NCBI RefSeq assembly: GCF_001425305.1
Contig: NZ_LMEE01000004.1
Location: 124,001-188,000 of the forward strand
DNA from: Phenylobacterium sp. Root1290
GTDB taxonomy: Bacteria; Pseudomonadota; Alphaproteobacteria; Caulobacterales; Caulobacteraceae
Length of the DNA stretch: 64,000 nt
Direction: 5' to 3'
Position numbers and translations under genes: made by a program. This document shows positions 1 to 7,928 of the stretch, one piece after another. Below the pieces are notes generated by a model, which saw only the letters and a list, made by a program, of their open reading frames with translations, searched no databases and was not told where the DNA came from. The stretch's first letter is position 1. The number at the start of each line of letters is the position of its first letter.

Positions 1-1
1 T

Positions 2-241
2 TCGCAGGTCCTGGAGAAGGACAACGCCTTCGACGTTGATCTAGCGCTTCTCGACATTCACCTGGAGGGTGAATTCGTCTATCCGATCGCCGAAAAATTG
101 ATGCAGATCGGCGCCCCCTTCATTTTCCTGAGCGGCTATGAGCTGGAGGAACTTCCGGAAGTCTGGCGCGACCGCATGATCCTGGCGAAACCTCTGACCA
201 ACCGGGCGCTAACTGAAGCGCTTGACCGGCTCGATATCTGA
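2..241 (+). CDS. Response regulator receiver protein, C-terminal part (5' end outside window)
   Basis: The open frame enters from the left edge and ends in TGA at 239-241, leaving 79 residues. It carries the second half of a CheY-like receiver domain: the phospho-acceptor Asp in LALLDIHL, the conserved Ser after a hydrophobic strand in FLSGY, and the invariant Lys followed by Pro in LAKPL. The protein ends right after the last receiver helix, so it is probably a single-domain response regulator. Single-domain receivers often work with stress-responsive histidine kinases in alphaproteobacteria, and stress genes follow here, but a functional link is inference. The partner kinase is not visible. 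Confidence 0.85.
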   Translation, partial: SQVLEKDNAFDVDLALLDIHLEGEFVYPIAEKLMQIGAPFIFLSGYELEELPEVWRDRMILAKPLTNRALTEALDRLDI

Positions 242-684
242 TCTGCCCGACCAGCTAGGCGTCGCGGCCGTTCCGTAGGCGAGCTTAAGTGGGCGAACCG
301 CGCTCGTGAGCCACGCGCTAGCTCCCAGCCTAGCAATTGATAATGCAGCCAGAGTTTATTGCGCTCTTGATGACTTGCCGGCTCCCCGGTGGACGCGTCG
401 AGGGTCATTATTGACGTCCGACCGTTCGGGCCATGCGTCCATGCCCAGCCCGTGACCTCTTGGAACGCCACGCCGAGAGGTCACGGCGCCGGCGCTGCGA
501 GAGCCTGCATCCCTCACAATGTTGCGGTTGCGTTCCGAGCTTGCGCTCGGCCAGGTGCGACGCTCGACTCCGCCGCCGCAGTGCGACCACGAGTTGCCGG
601 CCGCCATTCAACATTCGCCTTTTGTCAGCAAGGAGCCCGTAAACCGAGCGGCGGGCCGTGGCCACAGCTTGCCGGGCGCGTCCG
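242..684. other. Gene-free stretch
   Basis: This 443-base interval lies between the receiver protein and the convergent 60-aa gene. Open frames exist on both strands but have Arg/Ser-rich, low-complexity composition typical of chance frames in GC-rich DNA. No RNA gene, promoter match or terminator hairpin with a T-run was recognised. Confidence 0.4.
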
Positions 685-867
685 TCAGCCCAGGGGCTTT
701 TGATAGGTCTCGGCGGGTTGGCCTGCTGCCCGGAGCAGCCGCCTGGCTGAGGCTATGGCCGCTTCGGCGGTAAGTGTAACAGCCGCTCCGTCCGGTCCGG
801 TCACAACGACTTCGCCTTCGATAGCTTCCACTTCCAGCGGTTCGTCAGCGTGGTGATGAGTGTCCAT
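685..867 (-). CDS. Small hypothetical protein (60 aa), predicted EcfG-regulated
   Basis: The reading frame encodes a 60-residue, mildly acidic, soluble protein starting MDTHHHADEP. A short beta-like stretch (VEAIEGEVVVTGPDGAAVTL) is followed by an Ala-rich helix. I do not recognise the family. Two observations support it as a real gene: an AAGTGAG ribosome-binding-like sequence sits just ahead of the ATG, and an exact EcfG promoter on the same strand (918-942) lies about 50 bases upstream. No transmembrane segment or signal peptide is visible. By promoter and neighbourhood it probably belongs to the general stress response. Confidence 0.6.
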   Translation of the reverse strand: MDTHHHADEPLEVEAIEGEVVVTGPDGAAVTLTAEAAIASARRLLRAAGQPAETYQKPLG

Positions 868-917
868 GTCAGCTCACTTCAAATCAGGGCCTGGCGAGCC
901 GCCAGACGTGCTGCCGA

Positions 918-942
918 AACGAGTAGCTTTCACCTGCGTTCC
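918..942 (-). promoter_or_regulatory. EcfG (general stress sigma) promoter, exact match
   Basis: Read on the - strand: GGAAC (938-942), 16-base spacer, CGTT (918-921). This matches the alphaproteobacterial EcfG/SigT consensus GGAAC-N16/17-CGTT exactly. It points at the gene starting at 867, leaving a leader of about 45 bases. Confidence 0.7.
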
Positions 943-981
943 GATTGGTCAGCGCAAAGCAGGTGGCCGCACCGCGCGGCT

Positions 982-1006
982 TGAACCGGCCTCTCGCCGA
1001 CACGTT
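982..1006 (+). promoter_or_regulatory. EcfG-like promoter, one mismatch
   Basis: TGAAC (982-986), 16-base spacer, CGTT (1003-1006). It differs from the EcfG consensus only in the first base of the -35 element. It lies 30 bases upstream of the GTG at 1036 and is divergent from the exact promoter at 918-942. Confidence 0.45.
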
Positions 1007-1035
1007 GATCTGCTTGCGGACGATTGGGGTGACTC

Positions 1036-1251
1036 GTGGCCGATTACGCCTTGTTCTCTCGGGGTCAGATCTGGACCCTGCACTGCAGTCTTGGCTGGGT
1101 GAGAGGCTATTCGACGCGAACCGACGCGCTCGAAGCGATGACGTTGGCCTTGAAGGGGGATCCATCAGCTGCTGCGGCGAGGTTGCTCCTCCAGGATGAG
1201 ACCGGCTTGGTGACCTCCCCGCCGCCGCACGCTTTCCTGCAGCCGGGGTAA
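1036..1251 (+). CDS. Small hypothetical protein (71 aa)
   Basis: GTG-initiated frame of 71 residues. The first 55 residues look protein-like, with alternating hydrophobic residues around WTLHCSLGW and an Ala/Leu-rich helix DALEAMTLALKG. The last 15 are Pro-rich. No family is recognised. The main support is the near-consensus EcfG promoter 30 bases upstream and the surrounding run of stress-linked small genes. The ribosome-binding site is weak, and the start could be a nearby alternative. Treat as tentative. Confidence 0.4.
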   Translation: MADYALFSRGQIWTLHCSLGWVRGYSTRTDALEAMTLALKGDPSAAAARLLLQDETGLVTSPPPHAFLQPG

Positions 1252-1324
1252 CCACAGCCAAGAGGCCAAGCGACGACGAATCCTTTTACGATCAGAGGCG
1301 TTCAGGGATGCCAAGGAGCCGCAA

Positions 1325-1567
1325 ATGCCCCAGACCGCCCCAGAAGCCCGTCGCTTCAGCGTTCACGCCCGCCACCTCGATCGCCATCATGCACGGATCG
1401 TCGCCGAGCCTTCGTTCGAGGCGGCCGCGCTGGCCTATGCTGAAGACTTTCACCCCCTCATCGATGGCGATGACCAGATCAGCCTGATCGTGCGGGATCT
1501 GGACGACGGCCACGAGCGCTGCTTTCGCCTCGATGTATGGAGCGGCGAAACCGAACCCTGCAGCTAG
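1325..1567 (+). CDS. DUF5961-like small protein (80 aa)
   Basis: An 80-residue soluble protein with a clear AAGGAG ribosome-binding site before ATG 1325. The sequence has a regular pattern: FSVHARHL, an Ala-rich helix SFEAAALAYAEDF, then ISLIVRDLDDGHERCFRLDV. It resembles small Caulobacteraceae proteins that I believe are filed under DUF5961, an assignment from memory rather than a search. No catalytic motif is evident. It sits directly upstream of ku in the same direction, separated by 69 bases containing an EcfG-like promoter, so it is probably transcribed separately from ku. Confidence 0.7.
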   Translation: MPQTAPEARRFSVHARHLDRHHARIVAEPSFEAAALAYAEDFHPLIDGDDQISLIVRDLDDGHERCFRLDVWSGETEPCS

Positions 1568-1592
1568 CGAACGATTCGGGGGCGCATCCGTT
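1568..1592 (+). promoter_or_regulatory. EcfG-like promoter upstream of ku, one mismatch
   Basis: CGAAC (1568-1572), 16-base spacer, CGTT (1589-1592). It has one mismatch in the first base of the -35 element and lies 45 bases ahead of the ku start codon. It would place end joining under the general stress response. Confidence 0.45.
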
Positions 1593-1636
1593 GAGTCGAG
1601 TCTCCAGCGGCCAAGACCGCCTCAAGGATTTCGATC

Positions 1637-2488
1637 ATGGCTTTCCGCCCTACTTGGCAGGGACATCTCAAACTCTCGCTCGTGACCTGCCCCGTCGCGC
1701 TCTACACCGCGACTGATTCCGGCGGCGACGTGCACTTCAACCTGATCAATCCGAAAACCAACAATCGGATTAAGATGATCACGACGGATCCCGACACCGG
1801 ACCCATCGCCCGGTCGGATTTGGTCAAGGGATATGAGGTGTCCAAGGGCGAATACGTCCTGCTGACGGACGAGGAGATCAAGTCCGTCAAACTTGAAAGC
1901 ACCAAAACAATCGAAATCGAGCGCTTCGTTCCCGAAGCCGACATCGATCGGCTGTACTGGGACAACCCCTACTATCTGGCTCCCGACGGGAAGCTCGCCC
2001 AGGAGGCGTTTGGCGTCATCCGCACCGCGATGGAAAAGTCCGGCCAGATCGCGATCGGGCGGGTGGTCATGTCGACCCGTGAGCGCATTCTGGCGCTCGA
2101 ACCCCGCGACAAAGGCATCTTGGCCTATACGATCCGAACTGACGCGGAAGTTCGAAAGCCCGATGAGATCTTCGATCCGATCAGCGATGCGAAGGCCGAC
2201 CCGGCGATGATCGCCATCGCCGAGAAGATTATCGAGCAACAGCAAGGCCCGTTTGATCCCAGCCAGTTTGTCGACCGCTACGAGACCGCGCTGAAGGCGC
2301 TGATCGAGGAGAAGAAGAAGGGCCATAAGCCAGCGAAGGTCGCCGAACCGGACGACACCAATGTGGTGGACCTGATGGCGGCGCTGCGGGCCAGTCTCCA
2401 GGGCAAGGCGCCTGCGAAGACCTCCCCGCGCAAGACCGCCAAGGCGCCTGCCAAGCCCAGGGCCTCCAAGACACGCAAGGCGAGCTAG
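1637..2488 (+). CDS. ku: Ku protein, non-homologous end joining
   Basis: Bacterial Ku forms a homodimeric ring on double-strand DNA ends and recruits ligase D for end joining. The 283-aa product has the typical length and begins with the family hallmark (A)FRPTWQGHLKLSLV, followed by the core beta-barrel (RIKMITTDPDTG) and the NPYYLAPDG segment. The C-terminus after about residue 245 is Lys/Ala/Pro-rich, as in extended bacterial Ku tails that aid DNA threading. An AAGGA site precedes the ATG. LigD is not in the window, so it must be encoded elsewhere. Two small genes often found beside Ku follow on the opposite strand. Confidence 0.97.
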   Translation: MAFRPTWQGHLKLSLVTCPVALYTATDSGGDVHFNLINPKTNNRIKMITTDPDTGPIARSDLVKGYEVSKGEYVLLTDEEIKSVKLESTKTIEIERFVPEADIDRLYWDNPYYLAPDGKLAQEAFGVIRTAMEKSGQIAIGRVVMSTRERILALEPRDKGILAYTIRTDAEVRKPDEIFDPISDAKADPAMIAIAEKIIEQQQGPFDPSQFVDRYETALKALIEEKKKGHKPAKVAEPDDTNVVDLMAALRASLQGKAPAKTSPRKTAKAPAKPRASKTRKAS

Positions 2489-3030
2489 TTCTTGCCGCCG
2501 GCCTTTCGGTAGGCCTGGCGAGCATCGACCACGGCGGCGGTGGCGGCCCTTCGCCCCTCGACGTAGGCCGCTTGGGCCTTGTCTCGCGCCGCATCGAGCT
2601 CGGCTTGGCGTTTGCGCATCAACGCCTCCTCACCCATACGCGCCTCGTCAAGACCACGCAGCGCCGCTTCTGCTTTGTTCAAAGCGCCGCGGTCGGCTTG
2701 GGGTCTTTCGGCCTGGCGGACCGCCGGCGAAGCGATCACCCTGCGCTTGCCCGTCCGCGGCATGTCCGGAACCTTGGGCAGGCCGGCGGGCTCAAGCTCG
2801 AAAGGGTCGCTGGCGCCCGCCGCGCGGCGCAAGGGCGTGTCAGGATGCGCAAGAGCCGCTTGGACGGCCTCGGGCTCCATGGTCACCCATGCCCGGCCGT
2901 CGGGGAAGAGGTTCTGGCTCAAGCCCCACGCGCGCAGCGCCGCGGCCTGGCTCGAGGCGGCGACCACGGTGTCATAGAAGCCGATCCGTGTCTGGAAGAC
3001 CTTCAGTCGGCGCGCGGCGGGCTTGGCCAA
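2485..3030 (-). CDS. Ku-linked hypothetical protein (181 aa)
   Basis: A 181-residue basic protein whose stop codon overlaps the end of ku by 4 bases in a convergent arrangement. The N-terminal 60 residues are compact (LKVFQTRIGFYDTVVAASS, then AALRAWG) and resemble a small domain recurring beside ku/ligD genes in alphaproteobacteria. From about residue 115 the protein is a long Ala/Arg/Glu-rich helix likely to form a coiled coil or bind DNA. No enzymatic motif is visible. It starts 4 bases after the preceding same-strand gene stops, so the two form an operon. A role in end joining is inferred from context only. Confidence 0.8.
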   Translation of the reverse strand: MAKPAARRLKVFQTRIGFYDTVVAASSQAAALRAWGLSQNLFPDGRAWVTMEPEAVQAALAHPDTPLRRAAGASDPFELEPAGLPKVPDMPRTGKRRVIASPAVRQAERPQADRGALNKAEAALRGLDEARMGEEALMRKRQAELDAARDKAQAAYVEGRRAATAAVVDARQAYRKAGGKN

Positions 3031-3033
3031 ACC

Positions 3034-3216
3034 TCAGTGGGCCTTGCGGTCGCCGCGGTCGCCCTGGCCTGGCTTGGCGGTCGCCTTGGCCTTGCGGCGC
3101 TGGTCGGCTGAAAGCGATGCGCCGACATCGACCTGCTCGCTGAACCTGCCCTGGTCGTCACGGCGCACATAGCGCTTGTCGCCGGGGGTCGGTTCGATCA
3201 GTTCACGCTTGGACAT
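3034..3216 (-). CDS. Ku-linked small basic protein (60 aa)
   Basis: A 60-residue, highly charged protein (MSKRELIEPTPGDKRYVRRD) ending in Lys/Gly/Arg-rich sequence, without membrane segments. Very similar small proteins recur next to ku/ligD genes in Caulobacter, Sphingomonas and Rhizobiales, so a DNA-repair-associated role is plausible but undefined. An AAGGAG site lies a few bases ahead of the ATG. A GGAAC motif with a poor -10 (GATT) sits upstream on the same strand (-35 at 3259-3263), which might be a degenerate EcfG promoter. It is co-directional with and nearly abuts the 181-aa gene. Confidence 0.8.
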   Translation of the reverse strand: MSKRELIEPTPGDKRYVRRDDQGRFSEQVDVGASLSADQRRKAKATAKPGQGDRGDRKAH

Positions 3217-3357
3217 TGCGATGCTCCTTCATGAAGAGAATCCAGCACTTGCTCGGCGGTTCCCGCGAAGGCGCCCGCCGCGCCGAGATCGCAGGCCAGA
3301 TGCAGGGAACAGGAGCTCGCCGAGCGAGTTTGGCCATCCTCCGGAGGGCGCAATTCC

Positions 3358-6300
3358 ATGGCCAGGTCGAAGGTTCGTACCGCTAAGGCGCAAGGCTCCG
3401 GCATGTTGACCCCCGGGCCTTTGCCAGCGCCCCAGGCTCGAAGCGGCGGCCGCAGGCAGCCCCCCACGGCGTTTATCGCCCACGCTCTGGTTTCGCCCAC
3501 CCTGTCGGCTGGTTCGGATGGGCTCATCTACATCGCTTCCAACGAACGTCGCGCCGACGAAATCGCCCGGGCGATGCAGGACCTCGCCCCGCAGATCGAG
3601 GTGCTCAGCCTGCCCCCCTGGGACTGCCTGCCCTATGACCGGGCCTCCCCGTCACGCGAATGCATGGGAAGGCGTATGGAAGTGCTGGGGCGCTTACAGT
3701 CGCCGGTCCGAGGCGCGCGCGCGATCATTGTCAGCGCCGAGACGCTGCTGCAGCGTTTGCCGCCGGCTCGGGCTGTCGAGATCGGCGCGTTCCACATCAC
3801 TTGCGGCCAGGTCCTACGGCGCGAAGAGCTCGAAGCCTTCGCCGCAAGCGCCGGTTACGTGTTCGACGAGCGGATCGACGAACCAGGCGAAATCGCAATT
3901 CTTGGAGAGATCATCGACATCTTCCCCGCCGCCTCCCAAGCGCCTGTTCGGGTCAGGCTGGGGCCCAAGGACGACGTGCTCGAACTCTCGGCTTTCGATC
4001 CGCTGACTCAAAGGTCGGGCGATGGCCTTCAGGAAGTCCGGCTGGGGGCGGCCTCCGAACTCGTGCTTGCGCCGGCGGTGGAGCGCCAGAGCGGTCAGGA
4101 ACACTTCGCCCCTGCGATCTATGGCTCGTCGATGCGCAGCCTGCTGTCGCTGGCGCCCCAGGCGAGCGTTGCGCTCGACCCCAAGGCGAGCGCTCGCCTG
4201 GCCGACGTCGAGGGGCTCATCAAGGAAGCCTATCATTCGCAACAGACGCTTGGAGACGGACAGGTTCCAGCGCCCTCGGCGCTCTATCTGACCGCCCGCT
4301 CGGTCTCGGCCGCGATCAGGAAGCGCCAAGCGGCCGAGTTGGACACCGCCGAGGTCCAGGACATCCCCAACTTCGCTTTGGCGCGCGATCCTGGCCGCGC
4401 CTTCGCAGACCAGGTCGCCGAGTGGTCCGGCATCGGCCGACGCGTCGTACTCACAGGCCTCAGCCACGAGCGCGCTCCGATGCTACGCGCCTTGAAGCGT
4501 CATCTGGATCGCGAGGTCAGGGTCGCGGGCGACTGGAGCGCCGTCGCTGCGGCCGCGCCCGGCGACATTCTTTTCCTCGCCGCCGATCTCGAGGCCGGTT
4601 TCGATGACCCCGCCGGCGGACTGGCGCTCATCGCCGCCGCCGATGTTCTGGGAAGCCGGATGAGCGCTCGATCACCCGGCGGCGTTCCGGTCCTGCTCGC
4701 CGACCCCGATCTTCGGCCCGGCGACATCGTCATCCACGAAGATCACGGCCTGGGCCGAGCCGTGGGGCTCGAGCGCGTGAACGTTGATGGATTGGACCGC
4801 GAAGCGCTGCGGGTGGCCTACTACGGCGAAGCGAGCATTCTGGCTCCGGTCGACGAGCTCGACAAAGTCTGGCGCTATGCGGGCGAGGCGGAGGTGGTGA
4901 GCCTTGATCGTCTGCACACGGACAGTTGGTCCAAGCGGCGCGCGATGATCAGTCAGGACATCGACGCCGCCGCCGCTCATCTGATTGGGCTAGCTCGCGA
5001 ACGCGGGAAGCTGAAGGGCCACAAGCTCATTCCTCCACGGCAAGCCTACGCCCGCTTCGCCGCACGCTTCCCCTACCCCGAAACGGCTGACCAGGCCCGC
5101 GCCATCGAGGCGGTGCTGGCCGACCTCGCCTCCGGCAAGGCGATGCAGCGTCTCGTCTGCGGCGACGTCGGCTTCGGCAAAACCGAAGTCGCGCTTCGGG
5201 CTGCCGCGGCGGTCGCGCTTGCCGGGCGCCAGGTTGCGGTCGTTGCGCCGACCACGGTGCTCGCTCGCCAGCATTTCGAAACCTTCCAGCGCCGGTTCGC
5301 CGGGACCGGCGTGCGGGTTGCGCAACTCTCCCGTCTTGTCTCGGCCGAGCAGGCCCAGGACGTAAAAGCGGGTCTGGCGGACGGATCAATCGGGGTGGTC
5401 ATCGGGACCCACGCGCTCGCCGGGCCAGAAGTCTGCTTCGACAAGCTTGGCCTCCTGGTCATCGATGAGGAACAGCGCTTCGGGGCAAAGTTAAAGGCCG
5501 ATCTGGCCGCGCTCGCGCCGGCCGCCCATCGCCTGACTCTCACCGCCACGCCAATTCCCCGCACCTTGCAGCTGGCGATGGTCGGCGTTCAGGACGTCAG
5601 CGTCATCGCCACGCCCCCCGCCCGCCGTCGACCGATCAGGACGTTTCTGGCGCAATACGACCCGGCGACGCTGCGCACAGCCCTTTTGCGCGAAAAGGCG
5701 CGAGCGGGTCAGAGCTTCCTCGTCGTGCCGCGCATTTCCGACATCGAGCAATGGCGCAATGAGCTGGAACGGCTTTGCCCAAAGCTGAGCGTGCGCATCG
5801 CCCATGGCGAACTTCCCGCCGAGCAAGTGGACGAAACCATGGTCGCCTTCTCCGCGGGCGATGGGGACGTCCTTTTAGCCACCAACATCATTGAGAGCGG
5901 CCTGGACGTGCCGCGGGCCAATACCATGCTGATCTGGCGCGCAGATCTCTTTGGCTTGGCCCAACTCCACCAGCTACGCGGCCGCGTTGGGCGCGGTCGC
6001 GCGCAAGGCGTGACCTACCTCTTTCATGATGCGTCCTCTCTAACGCCGGCCACCCGCGCGCGGCTCGGCGCACTGGAGGCCTTTGACCGCCTGGGCTCAG
6101 GCCTAGCGATCAGCACCCAGGACCTGGAGGTGCGCGGCGCTGGAGACCTGACGGGCGACGAGCAGGCGGGCCACGTGAAGCTCATCGGCACGGCGCTCTA
6201 TCAGCGACTGCTTTCGGCTGCGGTCCGCTCGGCGAAAGGAGAGGCCGACCTTCTCAGCCTACGTCCCGAATTGAACCTGGGTATGGCCGGCGAATTGCCC

Positions 6301-6714
6301 GAGGCTTACGTTCCCGACGAGACCGTGCGGCTCAATCTGTATGCGCGCTTGGCCCGGTTGGAGCAGCCTGAGGAGATCCTGGCGTTCAGCGAAGAGTTGG
6401 AGGATCGATTTGGTCCCCTGCCGGACCTGGCCATCGAGTTGATCTCCGCGGCCAGACTCCGCGCCCTCGCCCGCGCCGCCGGCGTAGCCCGCATTGATTC
6501 CGGCCCAAAGGCAGCCGCTTTCAGGTTCCAGCGACCGGCCTGGCGTGTCGCTCCAGAGGGTTTCAACGATCTTGAGCTCAATCAGGAACGACTGTTGTGG
6601 AAACGCACGGATGGCGAGGCGGCGGCTGTCCCTGAAATCGCCCGCCTCCTGGAGGCTCTTGGCCCCGAAACGCGGAACTTCTCCACCCGGCGCTCGCCTC
6701 TGCCCTCGCTGTAA
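3358..6714 (+). CDS. mfd: Mfd-like transcription-repair coupling factor (possible paralogue)
   Basis: Mfd removes RNA polymerase stalled at lesions and recruits UvrA. This 1,118-aa protein keeps the family order: UvrB-like D1/D2 (about 30-260, with LPPWDCLPYDRASPS and a GEIIDIFP element), a CarD-like RNAP-interaction domain (around 455-510, RPGDIVIHEDHGLGR), the RecG-like helicase (Walker A GDVGFGKTE near 600, DEEQ box, TATPIPRTL, QLRGRVGR) and the C-terminal TRCF domain (LPEAYVPDETVRLN). It is slightly shorter than usual and the Arg normally before the D2 LLDLFP element is missing, so it may be a second, specialised copy. A GGAGG site precedes ATG 3358. The neighbourhood of repair and stress genes fits. 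Confidence 0.88.
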   Translation: MARSKVRTAKAQGSGMLTPGPLPAPQARSGGRRQPPTAFIAHALVSPTLSAGSDGLIYIASNERRADEIARAMQDLAPQIEVLSLPPWDCLPYDRASPSRECMGRRMEVLGRLQSPVRGARAIIVSAETLLQRLPPARAVEIGAFHITCGQVLRREELEAFAASAGYVFDERIDEPGEIAILGEIIDIFPAASQAPVRVRLGPKDDVLELSAFDPLTQRSGDGLQEVRLGAASELVLAPAVERQSGQEHFAPAIYGSSMRSLLSLAPQASVALDPKASARLADVEGLIKEAYHSQQTLGDGQVPAPSALYLTARSVSAAIRKRQAAELDTAEVQDIPNFALARDPGRAFADQVAEWSGIGRRVVLTGLSHERAPMLRALKRHLDREVRVAGDWSAVAAAAPGDILFLAADLEAGFDDPAGGLALIAAADVLGSRMSARSPGGVPVLLADPDLRPGDIVIHEDHGLGRAVGLERVNVDGLDREALRVAYYGEASILAPVDELDKVWRYAGEAEVVSLDRLHTDSWSKRRAMISQDIDAAAAHLIGLARERGKLKGHKLIPPRQAYARFAARFPYPETADQARAIEAVLADLASGKAMQRLVCGDVGFGKTEVALRAAAAVALAGRQVAVVAPTTVLARQHFETFQRRFAGTGVRVAQLSRLVSAEQAQDVKAGLADGSIGVVIGTHALAGPEVCFDKLGLLVIDEEQRFGAKLKADLAALAPAAHRLTLTATPIPRTLQLAMVGVQDVSVIATPPARRRPIRTFLAQYDPATLRTALLREKARAGQSFLVVPRISDIEQWRNELERLCPKLSVRIAHGELPAEQVDETMVAFSAGDGDVLLATNIIESGLDVPRANTMLIWRADLFGLAQLHQLRGRVGRGRAQGVTYLFHDASSLTPATRARLGALEAFDRLGSGLAISTQDLEVRGAGDLTGDEQAGHVKLIGTALYQRLLSAAVRSAKGEADLLSLRPELNLGMAGELPEAYVPDETVRLNLYARLARLEQPEEILAFSEELEDRFGPLPDLAIELISAARLRALARAAGVARIDSGPKAAAFRFQRPAWRVAPEGFNDLELNQERLLWKRTDGEAAAVPEIARLLEALGPETRNFSTRRSPLPSL

Positions 6715-6811
6715 TTGTTCCCTGGTCTCAGGTGATTTTCCTAGATTCTCGAACTTGTGAATTCGATATCGGGAAAATGGCGGAAAAGGCGCCTTAGCAA
6801 GCCTCGCCGTA

Positions 6812-6836
6812 GGAACCTAAGTGTCCGTGATCGCTT
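6812..6836 (+). promoter_or_regulatory. EcfG-like promoter of the stress-membrane operon
   Basis: GGAAC (6812-6816), 16-base spacer, GCTT (6833-6836). The -35 is exact and the -10 is imperfect against CGTT. It lies 30 bases before the GTG at 6866, which opens a four-gene stress-type operon. Confidence 0.4.
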
Positions 6837-6865
6837 GTGAAGTCTCCAACTTAGGAGCTGTGAGC

Positions 6866-6940
6866 GTGAACAGTATTATCTACTTAGTCGGTCTTGTCGT
6901 GGTCGTGCTCGCGGTCCTGTCATTCCTGGGCGTCGCCTAG
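6866..6940 (+). CDS. Single-span membrane microprotein (24 aa)
   Basis: GTG-initiated 24-residue frame with an AGGAG ribosome-binding site 8 bases upstream. The product (MNSIIYLVGLVVVVLAVLSF..) is almost entirely one hydrophobic helix, ending GVA-stop. I recall closely similar tiny proteins from stress loci of other alphaproteobacteria, but that is memory and not a search. It stops 24 bases before the next gene, so it should be co-transcribed with the amphipathic, holin-X and DUF3618 proteins. Such microproteins usually sit in the inner membrane and modulate partners; the function here is unknown. It is short enough to be missed by standard gene callers. Confidence 0.7.
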   Translation: MNSIIYLVGLVVVVLAVLSFLGVA

Positions 6941-6964
6941 GGATAACCCCGCGGAGCAAACGTC

Positions 6965-7552
6965 ATGTCGAGCATTTACCCAGAGAGCGGCGCGGGTAGC
7001 GCCCCATCCGATCCGAACGCCTCGCGCGGGCAGGTCGAGCAGGCCCGAGAAAAGCTTGGAGACGCGGCTGAAGCGGTCCGAGGCGAGGCCGCCCACTTCG
7101 CCGAGCGCGCGCGCGACCAGGTTGTCGAGAAGGTTGAAGACAACAAGGCCGCCGTGAGCGATGCGCTCACTTCCTTCGCCGACGCCATTCGCACCGCTGG
7201 TGAGCAATTGGGCGCTCAGGACCAAACCTTCGCCGCCCAGCTCGCCGGACAGGCTGCGGATGGTTTGCAGTCCTTCTCGCGGACGATCGCGGGCAAGAGT
7301 CCCGAGGCTATGCTGCAGGCAGCTCGGGACCTTGGACGCGACAATCCCACAGCGTTTATTGCAGGATCCGTGCTTGCCGGCATAGCCATCGGTCGTTTCG
7401 CTCGCAGTTCGGCCCATCACCAGCCGGACACAACGCCGACAACCGCCTCCTCGCCGGCCCAGGATCTCACGCAAACTTCGCTGGCCGCCGGAGACGACCG
7501 TTCTCCCATCAACGACGAGCCGGACGCGGAGGTGCAGGATGGCCGATCTTGA
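6965..7552 (+). CDS. Stress-type amphipathic membrane-associated protein (195 aa)
   Basis: A 195-residue protein rich in Ala, Gln and Glu. Residues about 25-110 form long amphipathic helices (GQVEQAREKLGDAAEAV, AADGLQSFSRTIAGK) like those of LEA/YtjP-type and nutrient-deprivation-induced proteins. Residues about 125-145 (NPTAFIAGSVLAGIAIGRF) form one membrane segment of the kind seen in DUF3618-linked proteins. The C-terminus is Thr/Pro/Asp-rich and probably disordered. A GGAG site precedes the ATG. It overlaps the holin-X gene by 14 bases, indicating translational coupling. A role in envelope stress is inferred from context and composition. Confidence 0.8.
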   Translation: MSSIYPESGAGSAPSDPNASRGQVEQAREKLGDAAEAVRGEAAHFAERARDQVVEKVEDNKAAVSDALTSFADAIRTAGEQLGAQDQTFAAQLAGQAADGLQSFSRTIAGKSPEAMLQAARDLGRDNPTAFIAGSVLAGIAIGRFARSSAHHQPDTTPTTASSPAQDLTQTSLAAGDDRSPINDEPDAEVQDGRS

Positions 7553-7928
7553 AACCAGGACCCTTCCTCAACTGATCGGCGACCTCTCGAGCGATTTGAC
7601 CGGTCTGCTTCGTAAAGAGTCGGAGCTGGTGCGCGCCGAAGTTTCCGAGAAACTTGCGCAGCTTTTGAAAGCGTCCAGCGAGATCGCCGCCGGAGCCATT
7701 TGTCTGATGGTCGCCCTGCTGATCCTCCTCCAGGCCGTGGTGATTGCGCTGGCCAAGGTGGTGGGCGCCGGATGGGCCTCGCTCATTGTCGGGGTGGTGG
7801 TCGCCCTTGTGGGCGTGATGCTGGTTCGCGCCGGCGCCAAGGCCGCCTCGCCAAGTCAACTCACGCCCGAGCGCAGCCTCCGCCAAGTGGAAAAGGACGC
7901 ACAGCTCGCCAAGGAACAAGTCACATGA
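7539..7928 (+). CDS. Holin-X family (phage holin superfamily III-like) membrane protein
   Basis: A 129-residue protein with an N-terminal helix typical of the family (LIGDLSSDLTGLLRKESELVRAE), followed by two transmembrane segments at about 48-68 and 74-95 separated by a short loop, and a short hydrophilic tail. This is the layout of the putative actinobacterial holin-X family (Pfam Phage_holin_3_6). In chromosomal stress operons such proteins are not lytic holins but co-occur with DUF3618 proteins, as here. Its start lies inside the previous gene and its stop overlaps the next start (ATGA), so the three genes are translationally coupled. Confidence 0.85.
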   Translation: MADLETRTLPQLIGDLSSDLTGLLRKESELVRAEVSEKLAQLLKASSEIAAGAICLMVALLILLQAVVIALAKVVGAGWASLIVGVVVALVGVMLVRAGAKAASPSQLTPERSLRQVEKDAQLAKEQVT

